Origin: Actinokineospora fastidiosa
Lineage (GTDB): Bacteria > Actinomycetota > Actinomycetes > Mycobacteriales > Pseudonocardiaceae
DNA: 64,000 nt
NCBI RefSeq assembly: GCF_014648415.1
Contig: NZ_BMRB01000007.1
Span: 1-64,000, forward strand
Direction: 5' to 3'
Shown: one piece after another, positions 9,106-18,615 of the stretch
Position numbering within the stretch: the stretch's first letter is position 1
Layout of the letters: the number at the start of each line of letters is the position of its first letter
The notes under the pieces: model-generated
The model's database searches: none
The model's input: only the letters and a program-made list of their open reading frames with translations
What the model was told of the DNA's origin: nothing
Made by a program: the position numbers and the translations under genes

Positions 9106-11754
9106 TCAGCTGTTGCGGCGGGGGTCGGCGCTACGCGGGCGCGTGACGGGCTCGTTCCGGGCCGCGGGTCGGGACGAACCCGACGATCCGCGAGGCGGCC
9201 GGGTGCCTGTGGTCGCGGGCCTGCCGTTGGCGGCCTCGGCAGCGCGAGTGCGCGCGGTGCGGCGCGTCACTGCACGGATCTCTCGTGCCCTGCCGGGGAT
9301 GGCGGGCGGGAGTGGCTGGGTGAGCATGGTGAACGGCTGGGCTTCCTCGCCGTTGAGCACCAGGCGCGCGGCGGCGTGGTAGGCGCCGAGGTGGGCGAGG
9401 TCGTGGTCGGACAGCCGTGGCGCTGTGTGGCGGGACAGTTCTCGGGCGTCTTCGGGGCTGGCGTTGAAAAAGATCTTGCTGCGGGCGTTGGTGGACATGC
9501 CTTCGCGGAGTTCGCGGGGGAGTTGGCCGAGGTGCTGGTGGGCCAGGGTCATGGCGACCCGGAAGCCGCGGGCCTCGGCGAGCATGTCCTCGATGGGGTA
9601 GGGCAGGTTGAGGAAGTTGTGGCATTCGTCGATCACCAGTGAGGCGTCGCGGCGTCGGCGTTGCGGGGTGCGGGCACGCCCGGTGGTGGCCTGCCAGGTC
9701 CGCGCGACGACCAGTGAGCCGACCAGTCGGGTGGTCTCCTCGCCCAGTGAGCCTTTCGGGATGCGCACGAGGCAGATGCCGCCGTCGAGCACCTGAGCCA
9801 TGTCTACTGTGGAGTGGCCGCCTGCGATCGCGTCGCGGACGAACGGCCGCAGTAGGAACGCGCGGAGTTTGTTCATGAGCGGGCTGATGACCTGGGAGCG
9901 GGACGAGTCGGTGAGTTCGGAGTACCAGGACCAGAATCCGCGCAGCACGGGGTCGGTGATCCCGGCGGTGACCCGGTTGCGGAACGCCTCGTCGGCCAGC
10001 AGCTTGGGCAGGTCGGCGAGGGTGGCGACGCCTTCCTGGGCGCGGAGGGTGAGGCAGGCGGCGCGCATGACGTCGTCGGTGCGCGGTCCCCAGAACGCCG
10101 AGTACACCCGGCGGAACACCGACACGAGGTTGTCCACGGTCAGGTCGGTCTCGCCGCCGTCCAAGGGGTTGAGGCAGGGCGGTCGGGATTTGCTGTCGGC
10201 GTCGAAGATCACGACTCGATCGGCTGCCGAGCGGGGCAGGCGGGACAGGACGTCGGTGACGAGGTCGCCCTTGGGGTCGATGAGCACGATGCCTCGGCCT
10301 GCCTCGGCGTCGGCCAGGATCATGTTGCCCAGCAGCGTGCTCTTGCCGGAGCCGGTCGCGCCGATGACGTGCAGGTGGTGGCGTGCGTCCGGCACGCGAA
10401 GGGCGACGGAGCGCCGGTGGCCGGTGTCGGTGATCCCGATCGGTTTGGCTTCCGGTCCGGGGGTGGCGATGCCTGGTGGGGGTGCGATGGCGCGGGCGCC
10501 GGCGCGTTGGATGCCGGGGATGGCCTCGTCGGTGGGCAGGTGCGCGATCGCGGCCAGTTCGGGTACCGACAGCAGGTCTCCTCGCTTCAGTCGACGGGAG
10601 TCGATCACGTGGCCGGGGTGGCGGAGGCGGTGGCGGGTGTAGTGGTTGTGCTCGGTGTAGGAGGCGAAGCTCGCGGCGAGGGCGTGGGCGCGGCCGCGGG
10701 CGACATCGCGGGTCCGGTGGACCTCGGTCTGGTCGGTGTCGGCGGGCAGGAGGGTGGCCACGGCGTAGCGGACGACGGTCTCGAACTGGCTGCCGCGTTG
10801 CTTGCCGACGATGGCCCGGTTCTGGGCGGCGTATTCCAGCGAGGTCTGTGGGTCGCTGTGCAGGGCACCGGTCCGCGCTGTCGCCGCGCGCCGCGTCCGG
10901 CTGGTGGTGCCGGGGGTGATGGTGTCGGTGACGATGTCGAGCAGCCTGCCGATCAGGCGCGGTGAGGTGCCGGTATGGACTCGGCGGGCGGCGCGCCGTG
11001 CGCGTTGCACGCGGCGACCGGTGACAGGGCGGGCCAGCACCTGTACGCAGGCGTGCTCGTCGCGGCCGAGCCCGATCGGCGCGCCGATCAGGGCGCGGAT
11101 GGGGTCGGCGTCGAAGTCGCTGCGGATCGGCAGCGCCTCCGGGCGCGCCAGCCGCAGCTCGCCGCCGACCACCAGGCGCCGCTGCCCCTCGCCCGGTGCG
11201 GGCAGGGGTGGCTCGGCTGGGCCGACGCGGGTGTGCGCGCCGGGCCACGCGGCCTCCACGGCGCGTTCGACCAGGCCGGGCGGGATGAGGCCGGGCACCC
11301 ACAGCCGGATGGCGACCCCGGCTTCGGAGAACACGTACTCGCATGCCACGTGCGGCTGGCCGGTGAACGCGCGGCGCCAGCCTGGCCGCAGGAGGCCGAC
11401 GAGGTTGGACCACAACGCGGCTCCGCCTGCGGGATCCACCGTGGGTGGGGCGAGCACGGTGACCTGACGTGCGTCGGTCAGCAGCAGCTCGTGGCAGCGC
11501 CGCGCCCACCACCGCCTGCTGATCACGATCCCGGTGATGAGGACCGTGAGGACGGGGGCCGCGAGCGGGCCCCAGTGCAGGGCGAGGTCGCGTAGCCGGG
11601 CCAGCAGCGCGAGCAGTGCGCCGCCGGGATCGCGGAGGTAGTTCTCCAACCATCCGCTAGCGACAGGGGCGATCGAGTGGGTGGGCACGGTGGCCGGCAA
11701 TGGAGTCGGCTGGTGGAGGGCGGACGCTATCCAGCTTCGTGTTCGCGGCAGCAT
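9106..11754 (-). CDS. TraG/VirD4-type coupling ATPase
   Basis: This 882-residue type IV coupling protein is expected to dock the DNA-relaxase complex on the channel and pump DNA. A membrane segment lies near residues 60-78 (GPLAAPVLTVLITGIVI). Walker A GATGSGKST is near residue 465 and is followed by LLGNMILADAEAGRGIVLID. Walker B SLVIDECHNF is near residue 703, and MTLAHQHLGQLPRELREG holds the sensor region. The C-terminal ~60 residues are basic, Arg/Ala/Pro-rich and probably bind DNA or the relaxation protein. The VirB4 gene ends 46 bases upstream. Confidence 0.92.
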   Translation of the reverse strand: MLPRTRSWIASALHQPTPLPATVPTHSIAPVASGWLENYLRDPGGALLALLARLRDLALHWGPLAAPVLTVLITGIVISRRWWARRCHELLLTDARQVTVLAPPTVDPAGGAALWSNLVGLLRPGWRRAFTGQPHVACEYVFSEAGVAIRLWVPGLIPPGLVERAVEAAWPGAHTRVGPAEPPLPAPGEGQRRLVVGGELRLARPEALPIRSDFDADPIRALIGAPIGLGRDEHACVQVLARPVTGRRVQRARRAARRVHTGTSPRLIGRLLDIVTDTITPGTTSRTRRAATARTGALHSDPQTSLEYAAQNRAIVGKQRGSQFETVVRYAVATLLPADTDQTEVHRTRDVARGRAHALAASFASYTEHNHYTRHRLRHPGHVIDSRRLKRGDLLSVPELAAIAHLPTDEAIPGIQRAGARAIAPPPGIATPGPEAKPIGITDTGHRRSVALRVPDARHHLHVIGATGSGKSTLLGNMILADAEAGRGIVLIDPKGDLVTDVLSRLPRSAADRVVIFDADSKSRPPCLNPLDGGETDLTVDNLVSVFRRVYSAFWGPRTDDVMRAACLTLRAQEGVATLADLPKLLADEAFRNRVTAGITDPVLRGFWSWYSELTDSSRSQVISPLMNKLRAFLLRPFVRDAIAGGHSTVDMAQVLDGGICLVRIPKGSLGEETTRLVGSLVVARTWQATTGRARTPQRRRRDASLVIDECHNFLNLPYPIEDMLAEARGFRVAMTLAHQHLGQLPRELREGMSTNARSKIFFNASPEDARELSRHTAPRLSDHDLAHLGAYHAAARLVLNGEEAQPFTMLTQPLPPAIPGRAREIRAVTRRTARTRAAEAANGRPATTGTRPPRGSSGSSRPAARNEPVTRPRSADPRRNS

Positions 11755-11800
11755 GAACGACTCCCTTCACGGGAGGTGGGCGGACGGGGGTGTGGGCGGG

Positions 11801-13720
11801 TCAGGCGGCGTCGAGGTGAACCTCGTCGCCGGAGTCAGGGCCGAACTCGTCCTCGTCGGGGCCCAGGTCGACGAACGCGGCTTCTGTTTCGTCGCTGGGT
11901 TCGACGGCGTCGGCGTAGGCGGCGAGTTCGGCGGGGTTGCTGGTGACCAGGTAGTGCTCGGTGGGGGAGGCGATGCTCTGGAACGCCACCCGCTGCGTTC
12001 CGGCCGAGAGCAGGCCTTGGCCGCGGTCGGCGGAGAGCAGGAACGCGCGTTCCCCGGCGGAGAGGTCGAAGGCCCGGGTGATCTCGTCGATGGCCTGGGA
12101 AGCCTGGCGCAGCAGGATCTGGGTCGCGGCGTTGGCCACGACCGCCTTGCCGAGGTCGCTGCCGAGCAGGTCGGGGGTGTCCTGGGTCGCGACGGTCACT
12201 CCGGCCCAGTGCTTACGGGATGCCTTGGCCATGCGGAACAGGAACTCGGCCCCGGCCTTCTGTTGCATGAGCAGCCACGCCTCGTCCACCACGACCAGGC
12301 GTGGGCGGCGGATGGCCGGGTTGGACACCCGCCGCCACACCGCGTCCAGGGTGAGCAGGGTGCCGATGCCCTTGAGCTCGTCGGGCAGGTCGCGCAGGCT
12401 GAACACCACCAGGTGGCCTTCGGGGTTGACGCTGCTGGGACCGTCGAACAGCTGCTTGAACGCGCCCTCCACGAACGGGTGCAACCGAGCGGCGAGTGCG
12501 TCCGCAGCTCGGTCGCCAGCCTGCCCGGCACCTGCGAGTTGGTCCCGCAGGACCCGAAGGGTCGGGGAGGGCCGGGTCCAGGTGCGGGCGTCGGCGGTGA
12601 TGCCGACGCTCTGGTAGGTCGCGGCGATCGCCCGGTCCAACGCCGCCCGCTCGGGTGCTTCCAGCTCGCCTCCGATGAGGACGGCGATGACGGTGTGCAG
12701 GAACAGCGACCGGCGGACGAGGGCGTCCTTGGGGGCGGTGCGTCGGCCATCCGGTCGGGTGTGGACGGGCAGGTCGAACGGGTTCAACCGGACCCCGTGC
12801 GCGCCGAGGTGGACGTAGGTGCCGCCGACCGCGGCGGCCAGGCGGGCGTACTCGTCCTCGGGGTCGACGACGGCGATCTCGATACCCCGGTACAGGCTGC
12901 GCAGCAGTTCCAGCTTCACCAGGTAGGACTTGCCCGCGCCGGAGCGGCCGAGGATCACACTGTTGTGATTGTGCATCCCGTCGCCGAAGCGGTCCCAGTG
13001 CACCAAACCCTGCGAGCCGACGTTGTAGCCGTAGAGCACACCCGACGGTGCCGCGACCGAGGTGGGGCCGGCGGCGGGCAGGTCGGGGCTGGTGAACGGG
13101 AACGCCGCCGCCAACGCCGAGGTGTCGAACGTGCGGCGCATCCCGATGAGGTCCAGGCCCATCGGCAGGGTCGACACCCAGCCCTGCAACGAGCGGTAGG
13201 TGGTGTGCTTCGCGTCCAGCAACAACGACGCGCACAGCGACCGCAACGCGGCCACCTCATCGGTGAGGGTCTTCTCCGAAGCGGCGTGGATGGTCAGATA
13301 CAGGCCGACTCGGAACAGCTTTCCCTCCCCGCGGGCGACGCGGGAGGACAGGTCGTAGGCGTCCTCGGTAGCGGCCTCGACCTGCGGGTCGAACAGGCGG
13401 CCGTGCTCGGCGGTGTGCCTGCGCCCGGCCTCCAGCTTCGCGAGCTGCTTCTTGAGTCGGGAGGCTGCCGTGGCGGGGTCGATCGGCTCGATATGCACCG
13501 AGACGTCCAGACGACCGGGGTAGGTCAGCAGCGGAGACAGCCAACCGGGATGCACCTCGCGCGGGAAACCGACCACCGCGAAGGAAGCGACCCACTCGCC
13601 GCCCACTTCCAGGTGCCGGGCGGCCACCGACAGGGCGTCGGGGGTGAACGCGGCCGCCGACGGGGCCGCCGGGCCGGACGGGCCGTGGTTGCCGCGGGTC
13701 TTGCGTGTACGGGTGGCCAT
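11801..13720 (-). CDS. VirB4-like conjugation ATPase
   Basis: This 639-residue motor protein of the secretion channel has Walker A GRSGAGKSYLVKLE near residue 256 and Walker B RLVVVDEAWLLM near residue 473. VATQDTPDLLGSDLGKAVVA and AFDLSAGERAFLLSADRGQG are typical of VirB4/TraC-type ATPases. The N-terminal third (FAVVGFPREVHPGWLSPLLT) is the family's assembly domain. The start ATG shares one base with the stop of the PrgI-like gene (TGATG), so the two should be made together. Length is usual for the actinobacterial branch. Confidence 0.92.
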   Translation of the reverse strand: MATRTRKTRGNHGPSGPAAPSAAAFTPDALSVAARHLEVGGEWVASFAVVGFPREVHPGWLSPLLTYPGRLDVSVHIEPIDPATAASRLKKQLAKLEAGRRHTAEHGRLFDPQVEAATEDAYDLSSRVARGEGKLFRVGLYLTIHAASEKTLTDEVAALRSLCASLLLDAKHTTYRSLQGWVSTLPMGLDLIGMRRTFDTSALAAAFPFTSPDLPAAGPTSVAAPSGVLYGYNVGSQGLVHWDRFGDGMHNHNSVILGRSGAGKSYLVKLELLRSLYRGIEIAVVDPEDEYARLAAAVGGTYVHLGAHGVRLNPFDLPVHTRPDGRRTAPKDALVRRSLFLHTVIAVLIGGELEAPERAALDRAIAATYQSVGITADARTWTRPSPTLRVLRDQLAGAGQAGDRAADALAARLHPFVEGAFKQLFDGPSSVNPEGHLVVFSLRDLPDELKGIGTLLTLDAVWRRVSNPAIRRPRLVVVDEAWLLMQQKAGAEFLFRMAKASRKHWAGVTVATQDTPDLLGSDLGKAVVANAATQILLRQASQAIDEITRAFDLSAGERAFLLSADRGQGLLSAGTQRVAFQSIASPTEHYLVTSNPAELAAYADAVEPSDETEAAFVDLGPDEDEFGPDSGDEVHLDAA

Positions 13721-14955
13721 CAGAACTGCCCCCTCTCCTCGTCGTCGTAGTCGTCCTCGTAGTCCCAGTCGTCGTGGTCGTCGCGGCCCTCGCCCTGTCT
13801 GGTGGGCGCGAAGAAGGAACCGCCGTCGAAGTCATTCGCAAAGTGATCCGTGATGTCGTCCGTGGCGAGGTCCGAGCCGGACGTGGTGGTGATGACCTCG
13901 TCCGCCCCGGCCAGCCCGGCCGACGGGGGCAGCAGGCTGTCGGGGTTGCACGCCGAGGCCAGCACCGCCGTCGCCTGCCCCGCGTCCAGCGGGGTGACCA
14001 CGATCCCGGCCGGGGACAACAGCTCGATCGCCTCGCCGAGACGGCGCACCAGGCGTGACTCCGCGGCTCGTCGGGTTCCTGCGACGACGTGTTCACCGCT
14101 CTGCCTGCGGCGTTTGCCTGCCATCGAGCCGAGCACCGCCAGCGGGCCTGGCCCGCCCAATCCATCGGTCGGGGGCGCCACGCCGAGCGGTTCGCGCAGC
14201 ACGAGCAGGACTTGGCGGCGCAGCAGGTCGGTTTGGTGCCCGAGCCGGGCCAGGTAGTCGGCGTGCTCGACGGCTGCGGCCTCCAGGGCGGAGTGGGGTA
14301 GTCCGCCGGCGCGCTCGCGCAGTTCGGCGATCTGGGCGGAGAGGTCGAGGCGTTCGGTACGCACGAGCACCTGCACCGGGGCGGTCAGGGAGTGCAGGTA
14401 GCGGCCGAACGAGGTGACCAGGGCTTCCTGCTCGTTCGGGGTGCGCAGGGCGAAGTTGACCGTCGAGGCGATCGCGACCACCGCCAGGCCGTCGGCGCCG
14501 AGGTCGACCACCCCGGTCTCGGTGACGGCTTCGGCTGGCAGCCGCAACGCCGAGGGCGACACCTGTTCCGGCTGCCCGGTTCGGCCCTTGCGACGACCCA
14601 CGGCCGGGCCTGTGGTCCGGTCGTTTTCGGGGGTGAGCCAGGCGGGCGCGGGGCGCACGCCCTCGGGCGCGGCGACGCGGTGGCGGGGTGCGAGGCGTTG
14701 GCGGATCGCGGCGACGAGCAGCTTGTCCATCGGCACGCCGTCGCGCCTGCCGAGGGCGAGCATCGCCGCGGCCGCGCCGACCGGGACGGCGAAGGCCAGG
14801 AACACCGGGACCGGCACCACGGCGCGGTTGGCCGCCCACAGCAGGTAGAGCACCGCACCGGCGCTGGCGAGGATGGCCAGTTGGCGGGCGGTCAGCGGTC
14901 CGAGCACGCGGTCGTGCATGTCGACGTCGGCCGGGATGCGGACTGGACTGGTCAT
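13720..14955 (-). CDS. PrgI/VirB3-like inner-membrane secretion protein (SCO6880-type)
   Basis: This 411-residue protein begins with the PrgI-family signature (VRIPADVDMHDRVLGPLTAR) followed by two membrane helices at about 25-70 (QLAILASAGAVLYLL and VPVFLAFAVPVGAAAAMLAL). The remainder is a soluble domain of unknown detail (LTSFG-like EALVTSFGRYLHSLTAPVQV) ending in an acidic, Asp/Tyr-rich tail (DDHDDWDYEDDYDDEE). PrgI/VirB3 proteins recruit VirB4 to the membrane. The gene overlaps VirB4 by one base and the VirB6-like gene by four, consistent with that role. Confidence 0.85.
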   Translation of the reverse strand: MTSPVRIPADVDMHDRVLGPLTARQLAILASAGAVLYLLWAANRAVVPVPVFLAFAVPVGAAAAMLALGRRDGVPMDKLLVAAIRQRLAPRHRVAAPEGVRPAPAWLTPENDRTTGPAVGRRKGRTGQPEQVSPSALRLPAEAVTETGVVDLGADGLAVVAIASTVNFALRTPNEQEALVTSFGRYLHSLTAPVQVLVRTERLDLSAQIAELRERAGGLPHSALEAAAVEHADYLARLGHQTDLLRRQVLLVLREPLGVAPPTDGLGGPGPLAVLGSMAGKRRRQSGEHVVAGTRRAAESRLVRRLGEAIELLSPAGIVVTPLDAGQATAVLASACNPDSLLPPSAGLAGADEVITTTSGSDLATDDITDHFANDFDGGSFFAPTRQGEGRDDHDDWDYEDDYDDEERGQF

Positions 14956-17060
14956 GGGGTGCTACCTCCAGGCTCGGGAGGCCGCCGCGTCGCCGGCGGT
15001 GCCGGTGGTGGTGGGGGTGGACTGACGGCGGGTGTCGACGGCTTGGGTGGCTTCGGCAGGTCCAGCGGCAGTCGCAGCTGCCGCCCCGGGCGCGGCGCGG
15101 GTCGGGGTGGTGCCGCTGGCGGCGGTGCGGGTCGGGGTGCGGGCACGCGGCGGACGTCGTCGAAGGGCAGCGGGTACTGACCGCTGCGGGTGGCCCGGTT
15201 GCCCTGGTAGGGGTCGAACGGCAGCTGCGGCTGCACCACCCGGTGGCCCGCGGGCCGCACGGGCGGAGGCGGTGGTGGGCTCGGCGGGCGCGACACCCGA
15301 CGGATGCCGTCCAGGGGCAGCGGGTACTGCCCGGAGCGGGTGGGACGGTTGCCGCGATAGGGGTCGAACGGGAGTGGGAGTTGTCCGCCGTCGCGGCCGA
15401 GGATCGGTCTGTTCTCCGGCCAGTCCTCGCCCAGCGGCAGCGCCAGCTGCCGTCCCTGCGCGACGGATGGTTTCGGTGCCGGGCTGGCCTTCGGGCTGGG
15501 TGTGCCCGCCGCCCGGGTACGGCGCACGCCGGGCAGCGGCAGGACGTACTGCCCGCCTGCGGCGGCGCGCGGGTTGGCGTAGGGGGTGGGCGAGCCGCGG
15601 TTGGTGCTTGCCCCGGCGCGGCCGCCACGGCCACCGCCGAGTGTGTGGGGTGTGCCGCCTTTCCCGCCGCCGCGGGTACCGAGTAGGCCGAAGGTCTTGT
15701 AGGCGAGGAAGCCTTTGACGAGTGAACCGACCAGCGACCGGCCGTTGCCGGTGCGGATGGAGGACAGCACCCAGAAGGGGATCTTGAACAGGATGTACAT
15801 CAGCGCGAGCGCGACGAGGAGGTTGACCAGGCCGGTCATGGTGGGGCCGAAGAGGGTGAACCCGCCGGGGGCGAGGAAGACGTTCATCCCGACGATGAGG
15901 GTCATGCTCTGCCCGACCTGGATCGCGAGGCAGCCGCCGTAGGCTTTCCACCACCAGTAGGCGATGCCCTCGGTCTGCGGCAGCGCGTGAAACATCAACG
16001 CCAGCGGGGCGCCGGCGATGAGGATGATGGTGAGCGCGACGCGCACGACGTAGGTGACGAGCAGGGCGATGAGCATCCCGGCGAGGAAGATGCCGATGAA
16101 GATGATCCAGATGCCGCCGTTGAGGGAGCCGAGGACGAGGTTGCGCAGCGTCTCCCCGGCGGCGCCTGCGTCGACGCCTCCGCCCATGATGGCGGCGACG
16201 AGGCCGTTGGCGATCTGGATGCCCTTCGTCGCCACCCACAGCGACAGCGCCCCAGCGAGGAACCCGACCACGAGGCGCGGGGCGAGTTCCTTGATGGAGT
16301 GTCGGGTCTGGACGCTCTGGTAGCCCATCGCGATGACCCCGGCGATGAGCACGAGGAGTCCGTACGAGAGGAGCAGGATCTGCCAGGAGTTGTCCCACAG
16401 CTCGCCCACCCTCGGCAGCTCGCCGGGCATGGGGGTGGTCAGCAGGGTGCGGGACAGGAGATCGAGGAGCGGGTTGAGCGCTTCGGTGACGATGCCGCGG
16501 AAGAAGGCGTTGATGGCCTCGGTGATGCAGGCGCCGATGTCGGTGATGCCGCACTCGTCTTCCGGCTCCCCGCCCTGACCGGGTGGCCCCGTGCCGGGGT
16601 TGGTCGGGGGAGGGGTGGTGGCGTCGGGTTGGGGGATGCAGCCCTCGCCGGTGCACGGCGTCGACGGCGCTGTCGGGACCGTGGTGGGGTTGGGGGCGCA
16701 GGACTGCTGCGGCAGCGTGGGGTCGCACGGGTCCGGATCGACCGTTGGGAACGGTGCTGGCACCGGCTGCACGGCGACGGCTAGGGAGACCGCATCCGGC
16801 GCGCTGGCCGTGGCGGCGAGGGCACAGCCCGCTAGGACGACCAGGCTCACCGCCAACGCGCGGAGCGCTCGACCGCGGCCCGTGTGGATACGACGCGACC
16901 CCGCGCGGTTCTGGCGGTGGTGCGCGGCCGCAGGCGCGAGCATCGTCCGGCGGTCGGTGTGCGTCGACCGGGCCTCCCTGGTCCGTGCCGGGCCGGGCGG
17001 CGGGATGACGGTGGAGGCGACCGATGCGCGGCGCGGGCTGGGCGTGATCGACGGGCACAT
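14952..17060 (-). CDS. VirB6/TrbL-like polytopic channel protein with repetitive C-terminal tail
   Basis: This 702-residue protein starts at ATG 17060, two bases after the pilin-like stop. Residues about 65-90 form a signal-like helix after an arginine-rich leader (ALRALAVSLVVLAGCALAATA). A Cys/Pro/Thr-rich extracellular stretch follows, then at least six membrane helices (for example ILLLSYGLLVLIAGVIAM and IWIIFIGIFLAGMLIALLV). This is the layout of the VirB6 channel core. The last ~200 residues are a low-complexity cytoplasmic tail with repeated GQ-Y/L-LPLP and FDPY.GNR.TRSGQYPLP units. The stop overlaps the PrgI gene by ATGA. Confidence 0.85.
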   Translation of the reverse strand: MCPSITPSPRRASVASTVIPPPGPARTREARSTHTDRRTMLAPAAAHHRQNRAGSRRIHTGRGRALRALAVSLVVLAGCALAATASAPDAVSLAVAVQPVPAPFPTVDPDPCDPTLPQQSCAPNPTTVPTAPSTPCTGEGCIPQPDATTPPPTNPGTGPPGQGGEPEDECGITDIGACITEAINAFFRGIVTEALNPLLDLLSRTLLTTPMPGELPRVGELWDNSWQILLLSYGLLVLIAGVIAMGYQSVQTRHSIKELAPRLVVGFLAGALSLWVATKGIQIANGLVAAIMGGGVDAGAAGETLRNLVLGSLNGGIWIIFIGIFLAGMLIALLVTYVVRVALTIILIAGAPLALMFHALPQTEGIAYWWWKAYGGCLAIQVGQSMTLIVGMNVFLAPGGFTLFGPTMTGLVNLLVALALMYILFKIPFWVLSSIRTGNGRSLVGSLVKGFLAYKTFGLLGTRGGGKGGTPHTLGGGRGGRAGASTNRGSPTPYANPRAAAGGQYVLPLPGVRRTRAAGTPSPKASPAPKPSVAQGRQLALPLGEDWPENRPILGRDGGQLPLPFDPYRGNRPTRSGQYPLPLDGIRRVSRPPSPPPPPPVRPAGHRVVQPQLPFDPYQGNRATRSGQYPLPFDDVRRVPAPRPAPPPAAPPRPAPRPGRQLRLPLDLPKPPKPSTPAVSPPPPPPAPPATRRPPEPGGSTP

Positions 17061-17062
17061 GG

Positions 17063-17587
17063 TCAGGCACCCACGATGCCTTTGAGGACGGTGACGACCA
17101 GCGGGGCGAGCGCGGCCAGTGCGTAGCCGATCCCGGCGGCCTTGAACGCCTCCTTGGACTTCTCCTGCTCGCCGGGGTCGCCGCCGCCGAACACCCGGCG
17201 CACGCCGCCGATGGTGAGGAAGACGGTCGCCAGTCCGGCGAGGATGCCCATCAGCCAGTTGCGGATGTTGGTCAGGACCTCGTCGACGCTGCCGGCGATC
17301 GCGAGCACGACGGTGTCGGCGTGCGCGGTGGTCCCGGGGAACAGCAGTGTCCCCGCGACGAGTCCGGCGACCAGCAGCATGTGGCGGCGCGCGTTCCGGC
17401 ATCGACGACGGTGCGTCGCCGACGTCGAGGACGTGCCGGGGTGAACGGTCTCGCGGTGCGGGGCGGAACCCTCGGGCGGCTGGGGGAGCGAGGCGGTACC
17501 ACGCGGGTCGGCGGCCCGTGCGCCGTCGGGCTGGTGGTCGTCCTCCGGGCGGTGGCGAGGGTGGACGGGGGGTTGGGTCAGGCGCAT
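17063..17587 (-). CDS. VirB2-like pilin/membrane subunit
   Basis: This 174-residue protein starts at ATG 17587, which overlaps the preceding gene's stop by 10 bases and has GGGAG in front. An unusually long charged leader (~68 residues, Pro/His/Arg-rich) precedes a signal-like helix (MLLVAGLVAGTLLFPG) with cleavage after TTAHA. The mature part has two membrane helices (MGILAGLATVFLTIGGV and GIGYALAALAPLVVTVLKGI) flanking a Gly/Asp/Lys loop, like VirB2 pilins and related T4SS subunits. An internal ATG at 17380 would give only the classical 105-residue form. It is encoded directly before VirB6. Confidence 0.75.
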   Translation of the reverse strand: MRLTQPPVHPRHRPEDDHQPDGARAADPRGTASLPQPPEGSAPHRETVHPGTSSTSATHRRRCRNARRHMLLVAGLVAGTLLFPGTTAHADTVVLAIAGSVDEVLTNIRNWLMGILAGLATVFLTIGGVRRVFGGGDPGEQEKSKEAFKAAGIGYALAALAPLVVTVLKGIVGA

Positions 17588-18615
17588 CGCGGCACTCCCG
17601 GGGTCGAGCCCGAGGGCCGTCGCTTCGGCTCGGGCGAGGAGGAGGTGGTGGGCGCGGGAGCGGCGTGCGTCCTCCCGCACCCCTGAACTCCGGGAAACCG
17701 GCTCCGCGGGGACACGCGCCCGCCCCCTGTCTTTCCGGCGCGTGCCGCCGGGTCGGTGGCGGTGCGTGATGGCGGGGTGGTGTGGGTGGCGTGCGCTGCG
17801 GCGTCGGTGATGGTCGCCGCGTCGGCCACCTGGGTCGCCAGATCGTGCTCGCGCGGCCCGGCGTGGAGGGTGTCGGAGGCGTCGTGGAGCAGGTAGGCGA
17901 CGAGGCGGCGCTCGGCTCGTTGGCGTGCCTTCTTCGCCGCCTGGTAGGACAGGTTCCGTGCGGCCGCGGCGTCGGTGAGCGGGACACCTTCCAGGCGGGT
18001 GGCGCCGATGAGTTCGGCCTCGGCGGCGGTGATCGCCCGCTCGGCGATCGCGCGGGCGAGGACGAAGTCCGGGTGACCCGACGGCGGCGGTGGCTCGGTG
18101 GAGCGGAACCCGTGCCCGTAGGGCGTCGGCGCGTCCAGTGCCTCGCGCACCGCCGCGTGGCCGGCGCGATAGGCCGCCCACCGCAATCGGAGCATGACGC
18201 GCGGGCGGCGCAGGTCGATCGTGTCGAGCTCGGCGACGAACCCGGCCAGTACCGCGGCGTGGATGTCGTTCGGGTCACCGGCGAAGCGGGCCGAGAGGGT
18301 GGCGGCGATGGTGGTCAGCGCGGGCAACGCCACGCCCACGCATCCGACCGTCCAGGCGCCGCCGTCGGCGCGCGCCAACAGCACCAGGTGCGCCCACACC
18401 GCGTCGCGCAGCGCCTGCGGGCAGCCGCGGCGCAGCAGCCGGTCACGCATCTCGTTCAGCGGCACTCGCCGCCCCGGTAGACCGGGGAACAACCGGCCAT
18501 CCACACCCAGGGGGTGCGGGCCGGTGATGAGCCACTCGAACGCCGACCGCGCGGCGTCCAACGGCATGTGATCGCGCTCGAAACCCGAACGCGGAATAGC
18601 GTCACGAGAACTCAT
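17578..18615 (-). CDS. Sigma-70-like/HTH regulatory protein heading the transfer operon
   Basis: This 345-residue protein is the first gene of the transfer operon. ATG 18615 follows GGGAG. The C-terminal half contains a region-4-like helix-turn-helix (GVPLTDAAAARNLSYQAAKK, then ARQRAERRLVAYLL). The middle (DPNDIHAAVLAGFVAELDTI and RLRWAAYRAGHAAVREALD) resembles the helices of sigma region 2. I read it as a divergent sigma-like factor or DNA-binding regulator carried by actinobacterial ICEs. The final ~70 residues are low-complexity Thr/Pro/Arg. It lies beside a divergent regulatory region holding long inverted repeats, the likely site of control. Confidence 0.6.
   Translation of the reverse strand: MSSRDAIPRSGFERDHMPLDAARSAFEWLITGPHPLGVDGRLFPGLPGRRVPLNEMRDRLLRRGCPQALRDAVWAHLVLLARADGGAWTVGCVGVALPALTTIAATLSARFAGDPNDIHAAVLAGFVAELDTIDLRRPRVMLRLRWAAYRAGHAAVREALDAPTPYGHGFRSTEPPPPSGHPDFVLARAIAERAITAAEAELIGATRLEGVPLTDAAAARNLSYQAAKKARQRAERRLVAYLLHDASDTLHAGPREHDLATQVADAATITDAAAHATHTTPPSRTATDPAARAGKTGGGRVSPRSRFPGVQGCGRTHAAPAPTTSSSPEPKRRPSGSTPGVPRCA

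Noticed and set aside
9131-11653. 840-codon frame parallel to the TraG/VirD4 gene
   Set aside because: Arg/Pro/His-rich shadow of the real gene in a shifted frame; no domain, no ribosome site.
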